Assembly: GCA_910584365.1 (NCBI GenBank)
Contig: CAJUAF010000025.1
Location: 1 to 34,595 of the forward strand
From: an uncultured Muribaculaceae bacterium
Lineage (GTDB): Bacteria; Bacteroidota; Bacteroidia; Bacteroidales; Muribaculaceae
Length of the DNA stretch: 34,595 nucleotides
Direction: 5' to 3'
The notes under the pieces are model-generated. The model made no database searches. It was not told the origin of the DNA and saw nothing but the letters and a program-made list of their open reading frames with translations. Positions 17,240-25,708 of the stretch are shown in pieces. The number at the start of each line of letters is the position of its first letter. The stretch's first letter is position 1. Position numbers and translations under genes: made by a program.

Positions 17240-18565
17240 ATGAAACGATTTCTCAAATATATCCTTGCGGCTCCCTTAGCCGTGGCCGCCATCGCCCTGA
17301 CCGGATGCTCGGAATCCGACGCCGACAAAGACAAGGGCAAGACCCCCCAGGTAAGCTATTTCCGCATGACCGACCCCGCCACGGCCGACGAGCATATCAC
17401 CGAAGCATATCTCGGCGATAAAATAGCAATCTGCGGCTCCAACCTCGGAGACGTGCAGCAGATCTGGTTCAACGACCAGAAAGCAATGCTCAATCCCGCC
17501 TATGTGACTTCCGACGTCATCATCGTCGAGATTCCCAACGCCATCTCCGAACACGTCACCAACACCGTGCGCCTTGTGACTTCCAAAGGCAATGCCGCCG
17601 AAGTTCCTTTCAACACTATGGTACCCGAGCCGGTAATCTCCTCCATGAGCTGCGAGTGGGCCAGACCCGGCGACGTTGTCGACATCAACGGTGACTACTT
17701 TGTGGCCGATGCCGAGTATCCCCTCCAGATTACCTTCCCCGGCGACGTGACCGTTCCTCAGGAGGATATAGTCTCAATGACCCGTACCACGGTAACCGTC
17801 AAGGTTCCTCAGGGCGCGACTCAGGAAGGACGCATCACCGCTACCTCCCGCTACGGCGAGGGACTTGCCGCCTTCGTATGGCATGACACCCGCGGCATGA
17901 TTCTCGACTGGGACGGCACCCACGGCAAAGCCGTCGCCCTGGCCAACGGCTGGCGCAAGGGGGACAAGAACACCTTCACCTCCGCCGACGGAATTCCCGG
18001 CCTGGACGGCAAGTTCATCCTCTTCTCCGGCGTGAAAGCCGATTACAACGACATGGGCGAGGACCAGTTCTCTTTCAACCACTGGCCCGTCGACGAGAAC
18101 AACATCAGCTCGCTTGACATCTCCACCCTCTTCGACACCGCCGACTGGATGGACTACTGCATCAAGTTCGAAGCCTTCATCCCCTCTTCGACTCCCTGGA
18201 CCCTCTGCTCGCTGAACATTCTTTTCACTCCCGCAAGCATATTCGGCGACAATACTTACCTTTTCGGCGAGGATGACCCCTACCCCTATCCCCGCGCGAT
18301 GTGGACCCCCTGGCAGTCTGCCGGCGGCTCCTATGATACGGGAGACAAGTGGCAGACCGTCACAATCCCACTGTCCGAACTCAACAAGGACCGCTCCCTG
18401 AATCCCTGCAACCGCAAGATGACCGCCGACGACTTCGCCGGACTGAGCATGATCGTGGCCTGGGGTCCTTTCTCCGAGGCAACCAACGTCCCCGTCACAA
18501 TGGCGCTTGACAACATCCGCGTGGCTCCCCTTTCGGAACCCATGCCCGAAAAGCCCAAGAAATAA
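17240..18565 (+). CDS. Surface glycan-binding lipoprotein (SGBP, IPT/TIG type)
   Basis: Non-catalytic outer-membrane lipoprotein that captures polysaccharide for the SusCD pair. The signal peptide ends in the lipobox LTGC (Cys 23), followed by an acidic stretch (SESDADKD) of the kind that sends Bacteroidota lipoproteins to the cell surface. Two IPT/TIG-like immunoglobulin folds follow (about 40-125 and 128-205; e.g. GDKIAICGSNLGDVQQIWF and PGDVVDINGDYF). The C-terminal half (about 210-430; ILDWDGTHGKAVALANGW and later Trp-rich segments) resembles the carbohydrate-binding domain of SGBP-B proteins. The gene sits 38 bp after SusD and 31 bp before GH26, the usual order. Mannan as ligand is inferred. 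Confidence 0.85.
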   Translation: MKRFLKYILAAPLAVAAIALTGCSESDADKDKGKTPQVSYFRMTDPATADEHITEAYLGDKIAICGSNLGDVQQIWFNDQKAMLNPAYVTSDVIIVEIPNAISEHVTNTVRLVTSKGNAAEVPFNTMVPEPVISSMSCEWARPGDVVDINGDYFVADAEYPLQITFPGDVTVPQEDIVSMTRTTVTVKVPQGATQEGRITATSRYGEGLAAFVWHDTRGMILDWDGTHGKAVALANGWRKGDKNTFTSADGIPGLDGKFILFSGVKADYNDMGEDQFSFNHWPVDENNISSLDISTLFDTADWMDYCIKFEAFIPSSTPWTLCSLNILFTPASIFGDNTYLFGEDDPYPYPRAMWTPWQSAGGSYDTGDKWQTVTIPLSELNKDRSLNPCNRKMTADDFAGLSMIVAWGPFSEATNVPVTMALDNIRVAPLSEPMPEKPKK

Positions 18566-18596
18566 ACTTTAAGAATCTTCCTCAAACGACTAAGAA

Positions 18597-19985
18597 ATGA
18601 AATTCCTCAGATATTTTCTTCCCCTCGGACTTTTCGCCGTTGCCGCCGCTTCCTGCTCCGACAACATGGAGGACGATGTCACCCTGACTCCCACCACGGC
18701 ATCCTCCGAAGCCATCGCCGAGGGTTCCACCATCGACCTGCTGCTCCACCGGGACATCACTGTCAAATATTCCCATCCGGTAAAAATAGTGAACCCCGAC
18801 GGAATCACCCTCAACGGCACCCCCGTGCCCGGAGCTGTCGCCAAAGTCTGCGAACTTAACATCCCCCTCCCCCTCGAGGCCGGAAAGGACTACACGCTGA
18901 CCGTCGCTCCCGGTGCCCTGGTCCGCTACGACCATCCGGAAATCGCCGTGGACGCCTATTCGCTGAAGTTCTCCACCCGTCCCGCCCCGGTGCTTGACAC
19001 CGAGCTTTCCGACCCCGCCGCCACCGCCGAAGCCAAGGCCCTGTTCGGACTCCTCCGGAGTCAGTACGGCCAGAAAACCATGTCAGGATGCATGGGTGAC
19101 ATCGCCTGGGATACACAATATTACGACATCATCACCGCCGCTTCCGGCGAGGCCCCGGCCATCATCGGCTTCGACTACATCCACCTGGCCTCCTCCCCCG
19201 CCAACTGGATCGACTACGGCGACATCACACCCGTCCGCGAGGCCTGGGAAGCCGGAGCTATTCCCCAGATCATGTGGCACTGGAACGTACCGCGCCTGAA
19301 CAACCCTAAGGCCCAGCTCTCCACCGCCCCCTCCCGCTTCTCCCCCTCCAACGCGATGGTTCCCGGAAACTGGGAATATGACGTGATGGAGAAAGACATC
19401 GCCAAGATGGCCGGTTATCTCAAGCTGGTCCAGGACGCCGGTATTCCCGTCATTTTCCGCCCCTTCCATGAGGCCGCCGGCGATTACGGCTACGGCGCCT
19501 GGTTCTGGTGGGGAGCCGAGGGCGTGGAAGTGACAAAACAGCTCTGGGACCATCTGCGCGACAAGCTCATGAACCAGTACGGCATCCACAACCTTGTATG
19601 GTGCTGGACCGTCCAGACCCTCAACAGCGGCGAACTTGCCTCCATCGACCTGCTTCAGAACGCATATCCCGGCAACGACAAATGCGACTTCGTAGGCGTC
19701 GACATATACAGCGATACCGACCTCTTCTCCGATTTCGACACCTTCTACCTCACCCGCGAGCTTGTCGAAGGGAAAAAGATGGTGGCCCTCTCGGAATGCG
19801 GCAATCTGTTCGACCCCGAAACGGCCTTCCCAAAAGGGGAGACATGGCTCTACTTCATGCAGTGGTATGAGAACCAGAGCGGCCAGTTCGGGATGTATGA
19901 CTACTCTCCCGCCGAGACCTGGCGCCAGGTCGTAGCCTCACCTTACACCCTGGGACGCGACGAAGTAAAGGCTCTCCGCAAATAA
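18597..19985 (+). CDS. GH26 endo-beta-mannanase, probable surface lipoprotein
   Basis: Clan GH-A glycoside hydrolase that cleaves beta-1,4-mannan. The signal peptide has lipobox AASC (Cys 20) followed by acidic SDNMEDD, suggesting surface export. An N-terminal Ig-like accessory region (about 28-130) precedes the (beta/alpha)8 catalytic domain (about 145-455). The acid/base is E292 in RPFHEAAG, the nucleophile E400 in VALSECG, and the GAWFWWGAEG segment is typical of GH26. Length 462 aa. It follows the SGBP by 31 bp. A terminator-like hairpin lies just after it, separating it from the second GH26. The surface role (first attack on the polymer) is inferred from the lipoprotein signal and position. 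Confidence 0.93.
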   Translation: MKFLRYFLPLGLFAVAAASCSDNMEDDVTLTPTTASSEAIAEGSTIDLLLHRDITVKYSHPVKIVNPDGITLNGTPVPGAVAKVCELNIPLPLEAGKDYTLTVAPGALVRYDHPEIAVDAYSLKFSTRPAPVLDTELSDPAATAEAKALFGLLRSQYGQKTMSGCMGDIAWDTQYYDIITAASGEAPAIIGFDYIHLASSPANWIDYGDITPVREAWEAGAIPQIMWHWNVPRLNNPKAQLSTAPSRFSPSNAMVPGNWEYDVMEKDIAKMAGYLKLVQDAGIPVIFRPFHEAAGDYGYGAWFWWGAEGVEVTKQLWDHLRDKLMNQYGIHNLVWCWTVQTLNSGELASIDLLQNAYPGNDKCDFVGVDIYSDTDLFSDFDTFYLTRELVEGKKMVALSECGNLFDPETAFPKGETWLYFMQWYENQSGQFGMYDYSPAETWRQVVASPYTLGRDEVKALRK

Positions 19986-20026
19986 TTCTCCCCCGAAGCT
20001 CTTGAATTTGAAGTCATATGAGTGAT

Positions 20027-20071
20027 GGAGGCGGCCCGGAATCGGGTTAATGCCGGGCCGCTTCCTTTTCC
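20027..20071 (+). terminator. Terminator-like hairpin inside the operon
   Basis: GGAGGCGGCCCGG (20027-20039) pairs with CCGGGCCGCTTCC (20053-20065), a 13-bp stem with one G-T pair, followed by TTTTCCCCTCC. It lies in the 141-bp gap between the first and second GH26 genes and would act as a partial terminator or RNA stabiliser that makes upstream binding and transport genes more abundant than downstream enzymes. Confidence 0.6.
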
Positions 20072-20126
20072 CCTCCCTGTTGCGGATCCGGAAATCACGG
20101 ATGACACTACAACATTAAATGCGACA

Positions 20127-21263
20127 ATGAAACTCAGTTCCATACTTATCCCGGCCGTTCTGTGCGCCGTATCCATGGGAGGCGCTTCCTGCGCCGGCTC
20201 CGGGACTTCCGCCCGGGAAGAAGGCCAGGACTCCCTGACCGTGGCACAGGGGCTTATCAGGCGTCTCCAGGCAATAGAGGCCACCGGCAAGACCGTCTAC
20301 GGCCACGACGACGACCCCGTCTACGGCGTCAAATGGACCCTCGACTCGGGGCGTTCCGATGTCCTGGAAGTTGTCGGCGACTACCCCGGCATGATGCACT
20401 GGGACCTGGGCATGATCGAGCTTGGCGCTCCCGTCAATCTCGACTCGGTTCCCTTTGACCGGATGCGCGCCGAAATGGCCGCCCAGGAAGCCCGCGGAGG
20501 TCTGAACGCCATCTCCTGGCACCCCCGAAATCCCCGTTCGGGCCTGGACGCATGGCAGCCCGTCGACACCGACGTGGTCACCCTGGCCGTAACCCCCGGC
20601 ACCCCGGAGAACGACACCCTGAAGGTCTGGCTTGACCGCGCCGCCGACTACCTGGCCTCGCTGAAAGACAGCCGGGGGAACCCCCTCCCGCTGATCTTCC
20701 GCCCCTGGCATGAGATGTCTGGGGGATGGTTCTGGTGGGGAGGCCCCAACACTACCGTCGACTCCTACGTTGCCCTCTGGAAGATGACCCGCGAGGCTTT
20801 CGACGCCAAAGGGCTGACCAATATCGTGTGGGCCTACTCCCCCGACGTAGTGAGCGACCGCGAGCAGTACATGACCTGGTATCCCGGTGACGAAATGGTC
20901 GACATCCTCGGCGCCGACGTATATCACCGCGACGGAGACCAGGGAACCGCCCGCTGGTTCGACAATATCGCCTCCACCCTCGGCGCCGCCCGGGCCGTGG
21001 CCAAAGAAAAAGGAAAAATCGCGGCCCTGACCGAAACCGGATGCGAAGGTCTGCCGGTGCTGAACTGGTACACCGACTGTATGCTTCCGGTTATCCGCCG
21101 CTACCATCCGGTCTACATGACCGTATGGCGCAACGGCCAGGAACGCCTCAAGCCGGGCCATTTCTACGCCCCCTATCCCGGCCACCCCGAGGTCGTGGCT
21201 TTCCGGACCTTTCATGCCGACTCCCTCACTCTCTTCGCCCGCGAGGTCAGGGAAATCCGCTGA
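20127..21263 (+). CDS. GH26 beta-mannanase / mannobiohydrolase type
   Basis: Second GH26 enzyme, shorter (378 aa), almost only a catalytic domain. The acid/base is E196 in RPWHEMSGGWFWWGG and the nucleophile E303 in ALTETGCEG. The frame is open upstream to a GTG at 20022, but that start would lie in the terminator hairpin. The ATG at 20127 begins a clear signal peptide (MKLSSILIPAVLCAVSMGGA) with Cys 22 as possible lipid site; the -3 residue is Gly, so the lipobox is weak. No acidic surface-export stretch follows the Cys, so a periplasmic location is likelier than surface. The DDDPVYGVKW segment near the N-terminus is common in Bacteroidota GH26. Its exact product (mannobiose or longer) cannot be read from sequence. 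Confidence 0.92.
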   Translation: MKLSSILIPAVLCAVSMGGASCAGSGTSAREEGQDSLTVAQGLIRRLQAIEATGKTVYGHDDDPVYGVKWTLDSGRSDVLEVVGDYPGMMHWDLGMIELGAPVNLDSVPFDRMRAEMAAQEARGGLNAISWHPRNPRSGLDAWQPVDTDVVTLAVTPGTPENDTLKVWLDRAADYLASLKDSRGNPLPLIFRPWHEMSGGWFWWGGPNTTVDSYVALWKMTREAFDAKGLTNIVWAYSPDVVSDREQYMTWYPGDEMVDILGADVYHRDGDQGTARWFDNIASTLGAARAVAKEKGKIAALTETGCEGLPVLNWYTDCMLPVIRRYHPVYMTVWRNGQERLKPGHFYAPYPGHPEVVAFRTFHADSLTLFAREVREIR

Positions 21264-21338
21264 TTTCCCCTCTCTTTACATTACTTAAACTATCAGAATC
21301 CTTATTCAGAACCCTGCAACTCAAAAACTCATTCTTAA

Positions 21339-22508
21339 ATGTTGACCTTTGAAGAACGTAAAGAGTTTGTTGAAAAACAATACGAAGCCCTGGTGACCGC
21401 CCCAAACGAGCCGCTTCCCGGCAACGGTGTCTACTGCCGTTACAAGAACCCGGTCATCACCGCCGCTATGGTGCCCCCTTTCTGGAAATACGATTATAAC
21501 AAAGAGACGAATCCTTTCTTCGAGGAACGCATCGGGGTAAACGCCACCCTCAACTCCGGCGCCATCAAAATCGACGGACGCTATCTGCTGGTAGTGCGTG
21601 TGGAAGGCTCCGACCGCAAATCTTTCTTCGCCGTGGCCGAAAGCCCCAACGGCGTCGACAATTTCCGCTTCTGGGACCATCCCATCACAATGCCTGAAGA
21701 TGATGTTCCCGGAGTGAATATCTACGATATGCGCCTTACCCGCCATGAAGACGGATGGATCTACGGCCTTTTCTGTGTCGAACGCCACGATGACTCCAAG
21801 CCCGGCGACCTCTCGGCGGCGACCGCGTCATGCGGCATCGCCCGCACCAAGGACCTGATCACCTGGGAACGTCTCCCCGACCTGAAAGCCAAGAGCCAGC
21901 AGCGCAACGTGGTCCTCCATCCCGAGTTCGTCAACGGAAAATATGCCCTCTATACCCGCCCGCAGGACAGCTTCATCGACGCCGGCAGCGGCGGCGGCAT
22001 CGGCTGGGCGCTTGTCGACGACATGACCCACGCCGTAATCGAGTCGGAAATCATCGTCGACACCCGTTATTACCATACCATCAAGGAACTCAAGAACGGC
22101 GAGGGTCCCCATCCAATCAAGACCCCCCTGGGATGGCTTCACCTGGCCCACGGTGTGCGCGGCTGCGCCTCCGGCCTCAGGTATGTCCTCTATATGTACA
22201 TGACGGCCCTCGACGAACCCTGGCGCCCCATCTACACCCCCGGCGGATATCTTATGGCCCCCGTCGGCGAGGAATATATCGGCGACGTGATGAACGTGCT
22301 GTTCACAAACGGCTGGATCGCCGACGAGGACGGAACAGTGTATATCTATTATGCCTCTTCCGACACCCGTATGCACGTGGCCGTCTCCTCCATCGACCGC
22401 CTGGTCGACTACTGCGTCAACACTCCCGCCGACGGTCTTTCCACAGGCGAGTCCGTAAAGACGCTCAACCGCCTGATTGACTCCAATCTGGCTATCATCA
22501 ACAAATAA
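21339..22508 (+). CDS. GH130 4-O-beta-D-mannosyl-D-glucose phosphorylase
   Basis: Cytoplasmic phosphorylase (no signal peptide) converting mannosyl-beta-1,4-glucose plus phosphate into alpha-mannose-1-phosphate and glucose, the last step of the mannobiose pathway first worked out in Bacteroides fragilis. GH130 landmarks: NSGAIKIDGRYLLVVRVEG, the catalytic Asp D130 in NIYDMRLTRHEDGW, RNVVLHPEFVNGKYALYTRP, and TPLGWLHLAHGVRG. Length (389 aa) and motifs fit the GH130_1 subgroup rather than the mannooligosaccharide phosphorylases. The mannobiose 2-epimerase two genes further on (third is the carrier) supplies its substrate. It starts 75 bp after the GH26 gene and is followed after 29 bp by the third GH26. 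Confidence 0.94.
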   Translation: MLTFEERKEFVEKQYEALVTAPNEPLPGNGVYCRYKNPVITAAMVPPFWKYDYNKETNPFFEERIGVNATLNSGAIKIDGRYLLVVRVEGSDRKSFFAVAESPNGVDNFRFWDHPITMPEDDVPGVNIYDMRLTRHEDGWIYGLFCVERHDDSKPGDLSAATASCGIARTKDLITWERLPDLKAKSQQRNVVLHPEFVNGKYALYTRPQDSFIDAGSGGGIGWALVDDMTHAVIESEIIVDTRYYHTIKELKNGEGPHPIKTPLGWLHLAHGVRGCASGLRYVLYMYMTALDEPWRPIYTPGGYLMAPVGEEYIGDVMNVLFTNGWIADEDGTVYIYYASSDTRMHVAVSSIDRLVDYCVNTPADGLSTGESVKTLNRLIDSNLAIINK

Positions 22509-22537
22509 CCCCGGAGGCTGCAAGCGCCCCCCGTGCC

Positions 22538-24115
22538 ATGAAAAAAATCCTTATCGCCATAATTGTCGCCATCGCCGGACTGTCGGGCAACGCACGTGAA
22601 ATCGTGCTGCTCGACGGTCCGTTCGAGGCCGACTGGAGCGACACCCACTGTGTCGATCCCATGCAGATGGTCGGTGTCTCCGCCGGAGACATCATCCGAG
22701 TCTACACCAGCAATGTCCAGAGCTACGCCGTGGGCTACATCCGCACCCGCAGCAACGGCTGGGCCGCCATCAGTCCCGAATATGACAACTTCCGGCTGTC
22801 AGGCGACTTCGAGTGCCCCCTCGACGAACATCTCATCGGCGTGATCAACAACCAGACCCTGATGTTCGGCGGCAGCGGCTACACCATCGAGAAAGTGACC
22901 CTCCTGACCGAGCGTCCCGAGGACACCCGCGTGGGCTACGACGACCTCTGCAATCCCCGGGCCGGCGACGCCACCCGCCAGGTCTACAACCTCCTTCGCG
23001 ACGCCTACGGCAAACAGAGCATCTCCTGCTCCATGGCCGAAGTGGACTGGAACTACAAGGAGGCGGGCTACGTCAAGGCATGGACCGGCAGATATCCCGC
23101 GATAAACGGTTTCGATTTCATCCATCTGACCTACGACTGGGAACCCTATTCCGACATCACCCCGGTCAAGGAATGGTGGGACATGGGAGGCCTGGTGACC
23201 ATCTGCTGGCACTGGCGCGCCCCCGACAGCGAGGCTGTCTGGGAGGCCTACAAGAAATCCAACAACAAGAACACCGTCTTCGAAGGGTTCTACGCCCCCG
23301 GAGGCGGCTCCCCCAGCACAACCTTCAGCGCCGCTAACGCCGTCCGCGAAGGGACCTGGGAGAACGAATTCGTCAAATCCGACATCGCAAAGGTGGCCGA
23401 ACGCCTCAAACTCCTCCGCGAGGCCGGAATCGTGGTAATCTGGCGCCCCTTCCATGAGGCAGCCGGTAATGCCACCATCTATCCCGACGGAAAGGCATGG
23501 TTCTGGTGGGGCGCCGACGGTGCCGCGCCCTGCGTGGCCCTCTGGAAAATGATGTTCGATTACTTCCAGGAAGCCGGCCTCGACAACCTCATCTGGGTAT
23601 GGACTTCCCAGACAAAGGACTCCGACTGGTACCCCGGCGACGAATACGTCGACATCATCGGCCGCGACCTCTACAACTACAAGACCGAGGACGCCGTATA
23701 TAACTTCCGGTACCTCACCGCCTACTATCCCCACAAGATGATCGCCCTCTCCGAGTGCGGTTACAGCGGCGGCACCAACCCCTACATCACCGAGCAATGG
23801 GACGCCGGCGCCCGCTGGAGCTTCGCCATGCCCTGGTACCACTATCAGTTCACCCTCGGCGGCAACCACCAGTACGCCAACAAAGACTGGTGGACCGACT
23901 GGTTCTCGCGTGACAACACCATCACTCTCGACGAAATGCGCCCCCTCCGCGAAGACTACCTCTCGCGCTCGGGCATCTCCCTCCCCGACCCGGATCCCAC
24001 CCCTGACGCCGCCGACCCCGCGGCTCCCTGGTTCACCCTCCAGGGCATCCCCGTCTCCGCCCCCACCGTTCCAGGCCTCTACATCCGCGCCGGCCGCAAA
24101 GTCCTCATCCGCTAA
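22538..24115 (+). CDS. GH26 mannanase with N-terminal repeat-type module and T9SS-like tail
   Basis: Third GH26 enzyme (525 aa). A type I signal peptide (about 1-19, ending GNA) is followed by a beta-sandwich-like module (about 20-125; IVLLDGPFEADW, VSAGDIIRVYT, then GGSGYTIEKVTLL). This resembles the modules repeated in the two proteins at 27235 and 28883. The catalytic domain (about 140-485) has acid/base E307 in RPFHEAAG and nucleophile E406 in ALSECGYSGG. A DPDPTPDAADP linker leads to a C-terminal tail (FTLQGIPVSAPTVPGLYIRA, then GRKVLIR) that resembles short type IX secretion sorting tails. So export across the outer membrane is possible, unlike the other two GH26 proteins. Carbohydrate binding by the N-terminal module is inferred. 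Confidence 0.92.
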   Translation: MKKILIAIIVAIAGLSGNAREIVLLDGPFEADWSDTHCVDPMQMVGVSAGDIIRVYTSNVQSYAVGYIRTRSNGWAAISPEYDNFRLSGDFECPLDEHLIGVINNQTLMFGGSGYTIEKVTLLTERPEDTRVGYDDLCNPRAGDATRQVYNLLRDAYGKQSISCSMAEVDWNYKEAGYVKAWTGRYPAINGFDFIHLTYDWEPYSDITPVKEWWDMGGLVTICWHWRAPDSEAVWEAYKKSNNKNTVFEGFYAPGGGSPSTTFSAANAVREGTWENEFVKSDIAKVAERLKLLREAGIVVIWRPFHEAAGNATIYPDGKAWFWWGADGAAPCVALWKMMFDYFQEAGLDNLIWVWTSQTKDSDWYPGDEYVDIIGRDLYNYKTEDAVYNFRYLTAYYPHKMIALSECGYSGGTNPYITEQWDAGARWSFAMPWYHYQFTLGGNHQYANKDWWTDWFSRDNTITLDEMRPLREDYLSRSGISLPDPDPTPDAADPAAPWFTLQGIPVSAPTVPGLYIRAGRKVLIR

Positions 24116-24154
24116 CTCGCCGCCCTCTCGCTCCCCCTCCCTGCCTGTCCTGTG

Positions 24155-24172
24155 GTTCGCCCATAGGCGAAC
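24155..24172 (+). repeat. Short hairpin before the symporter gene
   Basis: GTTCGCC-cata-GGCGAAC, perfect 7-bp stem, in the 99-bp gap between the third GH26 and the symporter. No U-run follows, so it is an mRNA-stability or repeat element rather than a clear terminator. Confidence 0.4.
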
Positions 24173-24214
24173 TTCCCCTCCCTCCCCGGCTAACCCCTAA
24201 ATCACTTCCCCGCA

Positions 24215-25666
24215 ATGGCTTCAATCAAAGACAAAATAGGATACGGCTTCGGCGACATGGCCTCGTCGATGTTCTGGAAAATCTTCTCCTATTACCTCCC
24301 CTTCTTCTACGCCCATATCTTCGGCATCGGCCTGGAACACGCCGCCGTCCTCTTCCTGATCACCCGCATCTGGGACGCCGTCTCCGACCCCATGATGGGA
24401 ATCATCGCCGACCGTACCCAGACCCGCTGGGGCAAATACCGCCCCTATGTCCTGTGGTTCGCGATCCCCTTCGCCGTCTGCGGCGTCCTCCTGTTCACCA
24501 CCCCCTCTTTCTCCCCCTCGGGCAAACTCGTCTGGGCCTACGTCACCTACATCATGATGATGACCGTCTACACCGGCATCAACGTCCCCTACGGGGCCAT
24601 GCTCGGAGTAATCACCCCCGATTCCGCCGAGAAAACCGTCTTCTCCTCCTACCGGATGTTTTTCGCCTACGGAGGTTCCTTCATCGCCCTGGCCGCCTGG
24701 GAGCCCCTCTGTAACTTCTTCCAGAACAGCTTCTCGATGAGCGCCGCCGGCGGATGGCAGTGGGCGATGATTGTCATCGCCGCAGCCTGCGCCCTGCTGT
24801 TCTTCCTCTGCTTCCGCATGACCCGCGAGCAGGTGAAGACCGTCTCGCGCGTCTCCGTCGGCTCCGACCTCTCGAAGCTCCTCCACAACGGACCCTGGTG
24901 GCTCCTGATCGGCGCCGCCCTCTCCACCAACCTGTTCAACACCGTCCGCGGTTCGACCGTTGCCTTCTACTTCGCCGACCTCGTCTCCCCCGATGCGTCG
25001 CTGACAGCCTTCGGACTTACCTTCGCGTTCTTCGCCGGACTTTTCCTGGCCGTGGGCGAGCTGTTCAATATGGTCGGCGTGATGATTACCGTCCCCATCG
25101 TCGGCGCCCTCGGGAAAAAGAACTCTTTCATCGCCATCAATCTTCTGCTGGCCATGCTCTCGGTCCTCTTCTTCTACATTCCCCTGGGGACCACGGGCGG
25201 CTACTGGATGATGCTTGTCCTCCAGATTCTTATCTCTGTCGGCACCGGAATCATCTCCCCGCTGGTATGGTCGATGTACGCCGATGTCTCCGACTATTCC
25301 GAGCTTAAATACCACACGGCTTCCACCGGCCTTATATTCTCCTCCGCCTCGATGGCCCAGAAATTCGGCTCCGCTTTCGGCGGCTCGGGCGCCCTGTGGC
25401 TCCTGTCGGCTTTCGGCTACGTCACCTATGAACTCGACAAAGGGCTGGAAATCACCCAGACCGCCCAGGCACTCGACGGTCTGCGCTACCTTATGAGCTA
25501 CATCCCCGCCGCAGTAGCCCTCTTCGGCGCCTTCATCCTGATTTTCTACCCCCTGACAACCTCCCGCATGGCTTCCATCGACAGTCAGCTCCGCGCCTCA
25601 CGCGGGGAAAACGCGCCGGAGGAATCTGCCGCTTTCGCCACAGCCGAAGCCGAAGCCGCCTTATAA
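24215..25666 (+). CDS. GPH-family sugar:cation symporter
   Basis: Inner-membrane carrier of the glycoside-pentoside-hexuronide (MelB-like) family, here expected to move mannobiose or similar oligosaccharides from periplasm to cytoplasm. About 12 hydrophobic spans are visible. The N-terminal KIGYGFGDMASSMFWK and the loop 2-3 signature DPMMGIIADRTQTRWGKYRP are diagnostic of the family. Length 483 aa is normal. It lies between the extracytoplasmic hydrolases and the epimerase, 42 bp before the latter. Mannobiose transport is inferred from context, because GPH carriers have varied substrates. Confidence 0.93.
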   Translation: MASIKDKIGYGFGDMASSMFWKIFSYYLPFFYAHIFGIGLEHAAVLFLITRIWDAVSDPMMGIIADRTQTRWGKYRPYVLWFAIPFAVCGVLLFTTPSFSPSGKLVWAYVTYIMMMTVYTGINVPYGAMLGVITPDSAEKTVFSSYRMFFAYGGSFIALAAWEPLCNFFQNSFSMSAAGGWQWAMIVIAAACALLFFLCFRMTREQVKTVSRVSVGSDLSKLLHNGPWWLLIGAALSTNLFNTVRGSTVAFYFADLVSPDASLTAFGLTFAFFAGLFLAVGELFNMVGVMITVPIVGALGKKNSFIAINLLLAMLSVLFFYIPLGTTGGYWMMLVLQILISVGTGIISPLVWSMYADVSDYSELKYHTASTGLIFSSASMAQKFGSAFGGSGALWLLSAFGYVTYELDKGLEITQTAQALDGLRYLMSYIPAAVALFGAFILIFYPLTTSRMASIDSQLRASRGENAPEESAAFATAEAEAAL

Positions 25667-25708
25667 CCCGCCATCTTCACCTCAGGAAACATCAAACACT
25701 TCCAGTCA

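Noticed and set aside
20022..20126. GTG start giving a longer second GH26
   Set aside because: The extra 35 residues would be encoded by the terminator-like hairpin and would bury the signal peptide. The ATG at 20127 starts the signal peptide directly.
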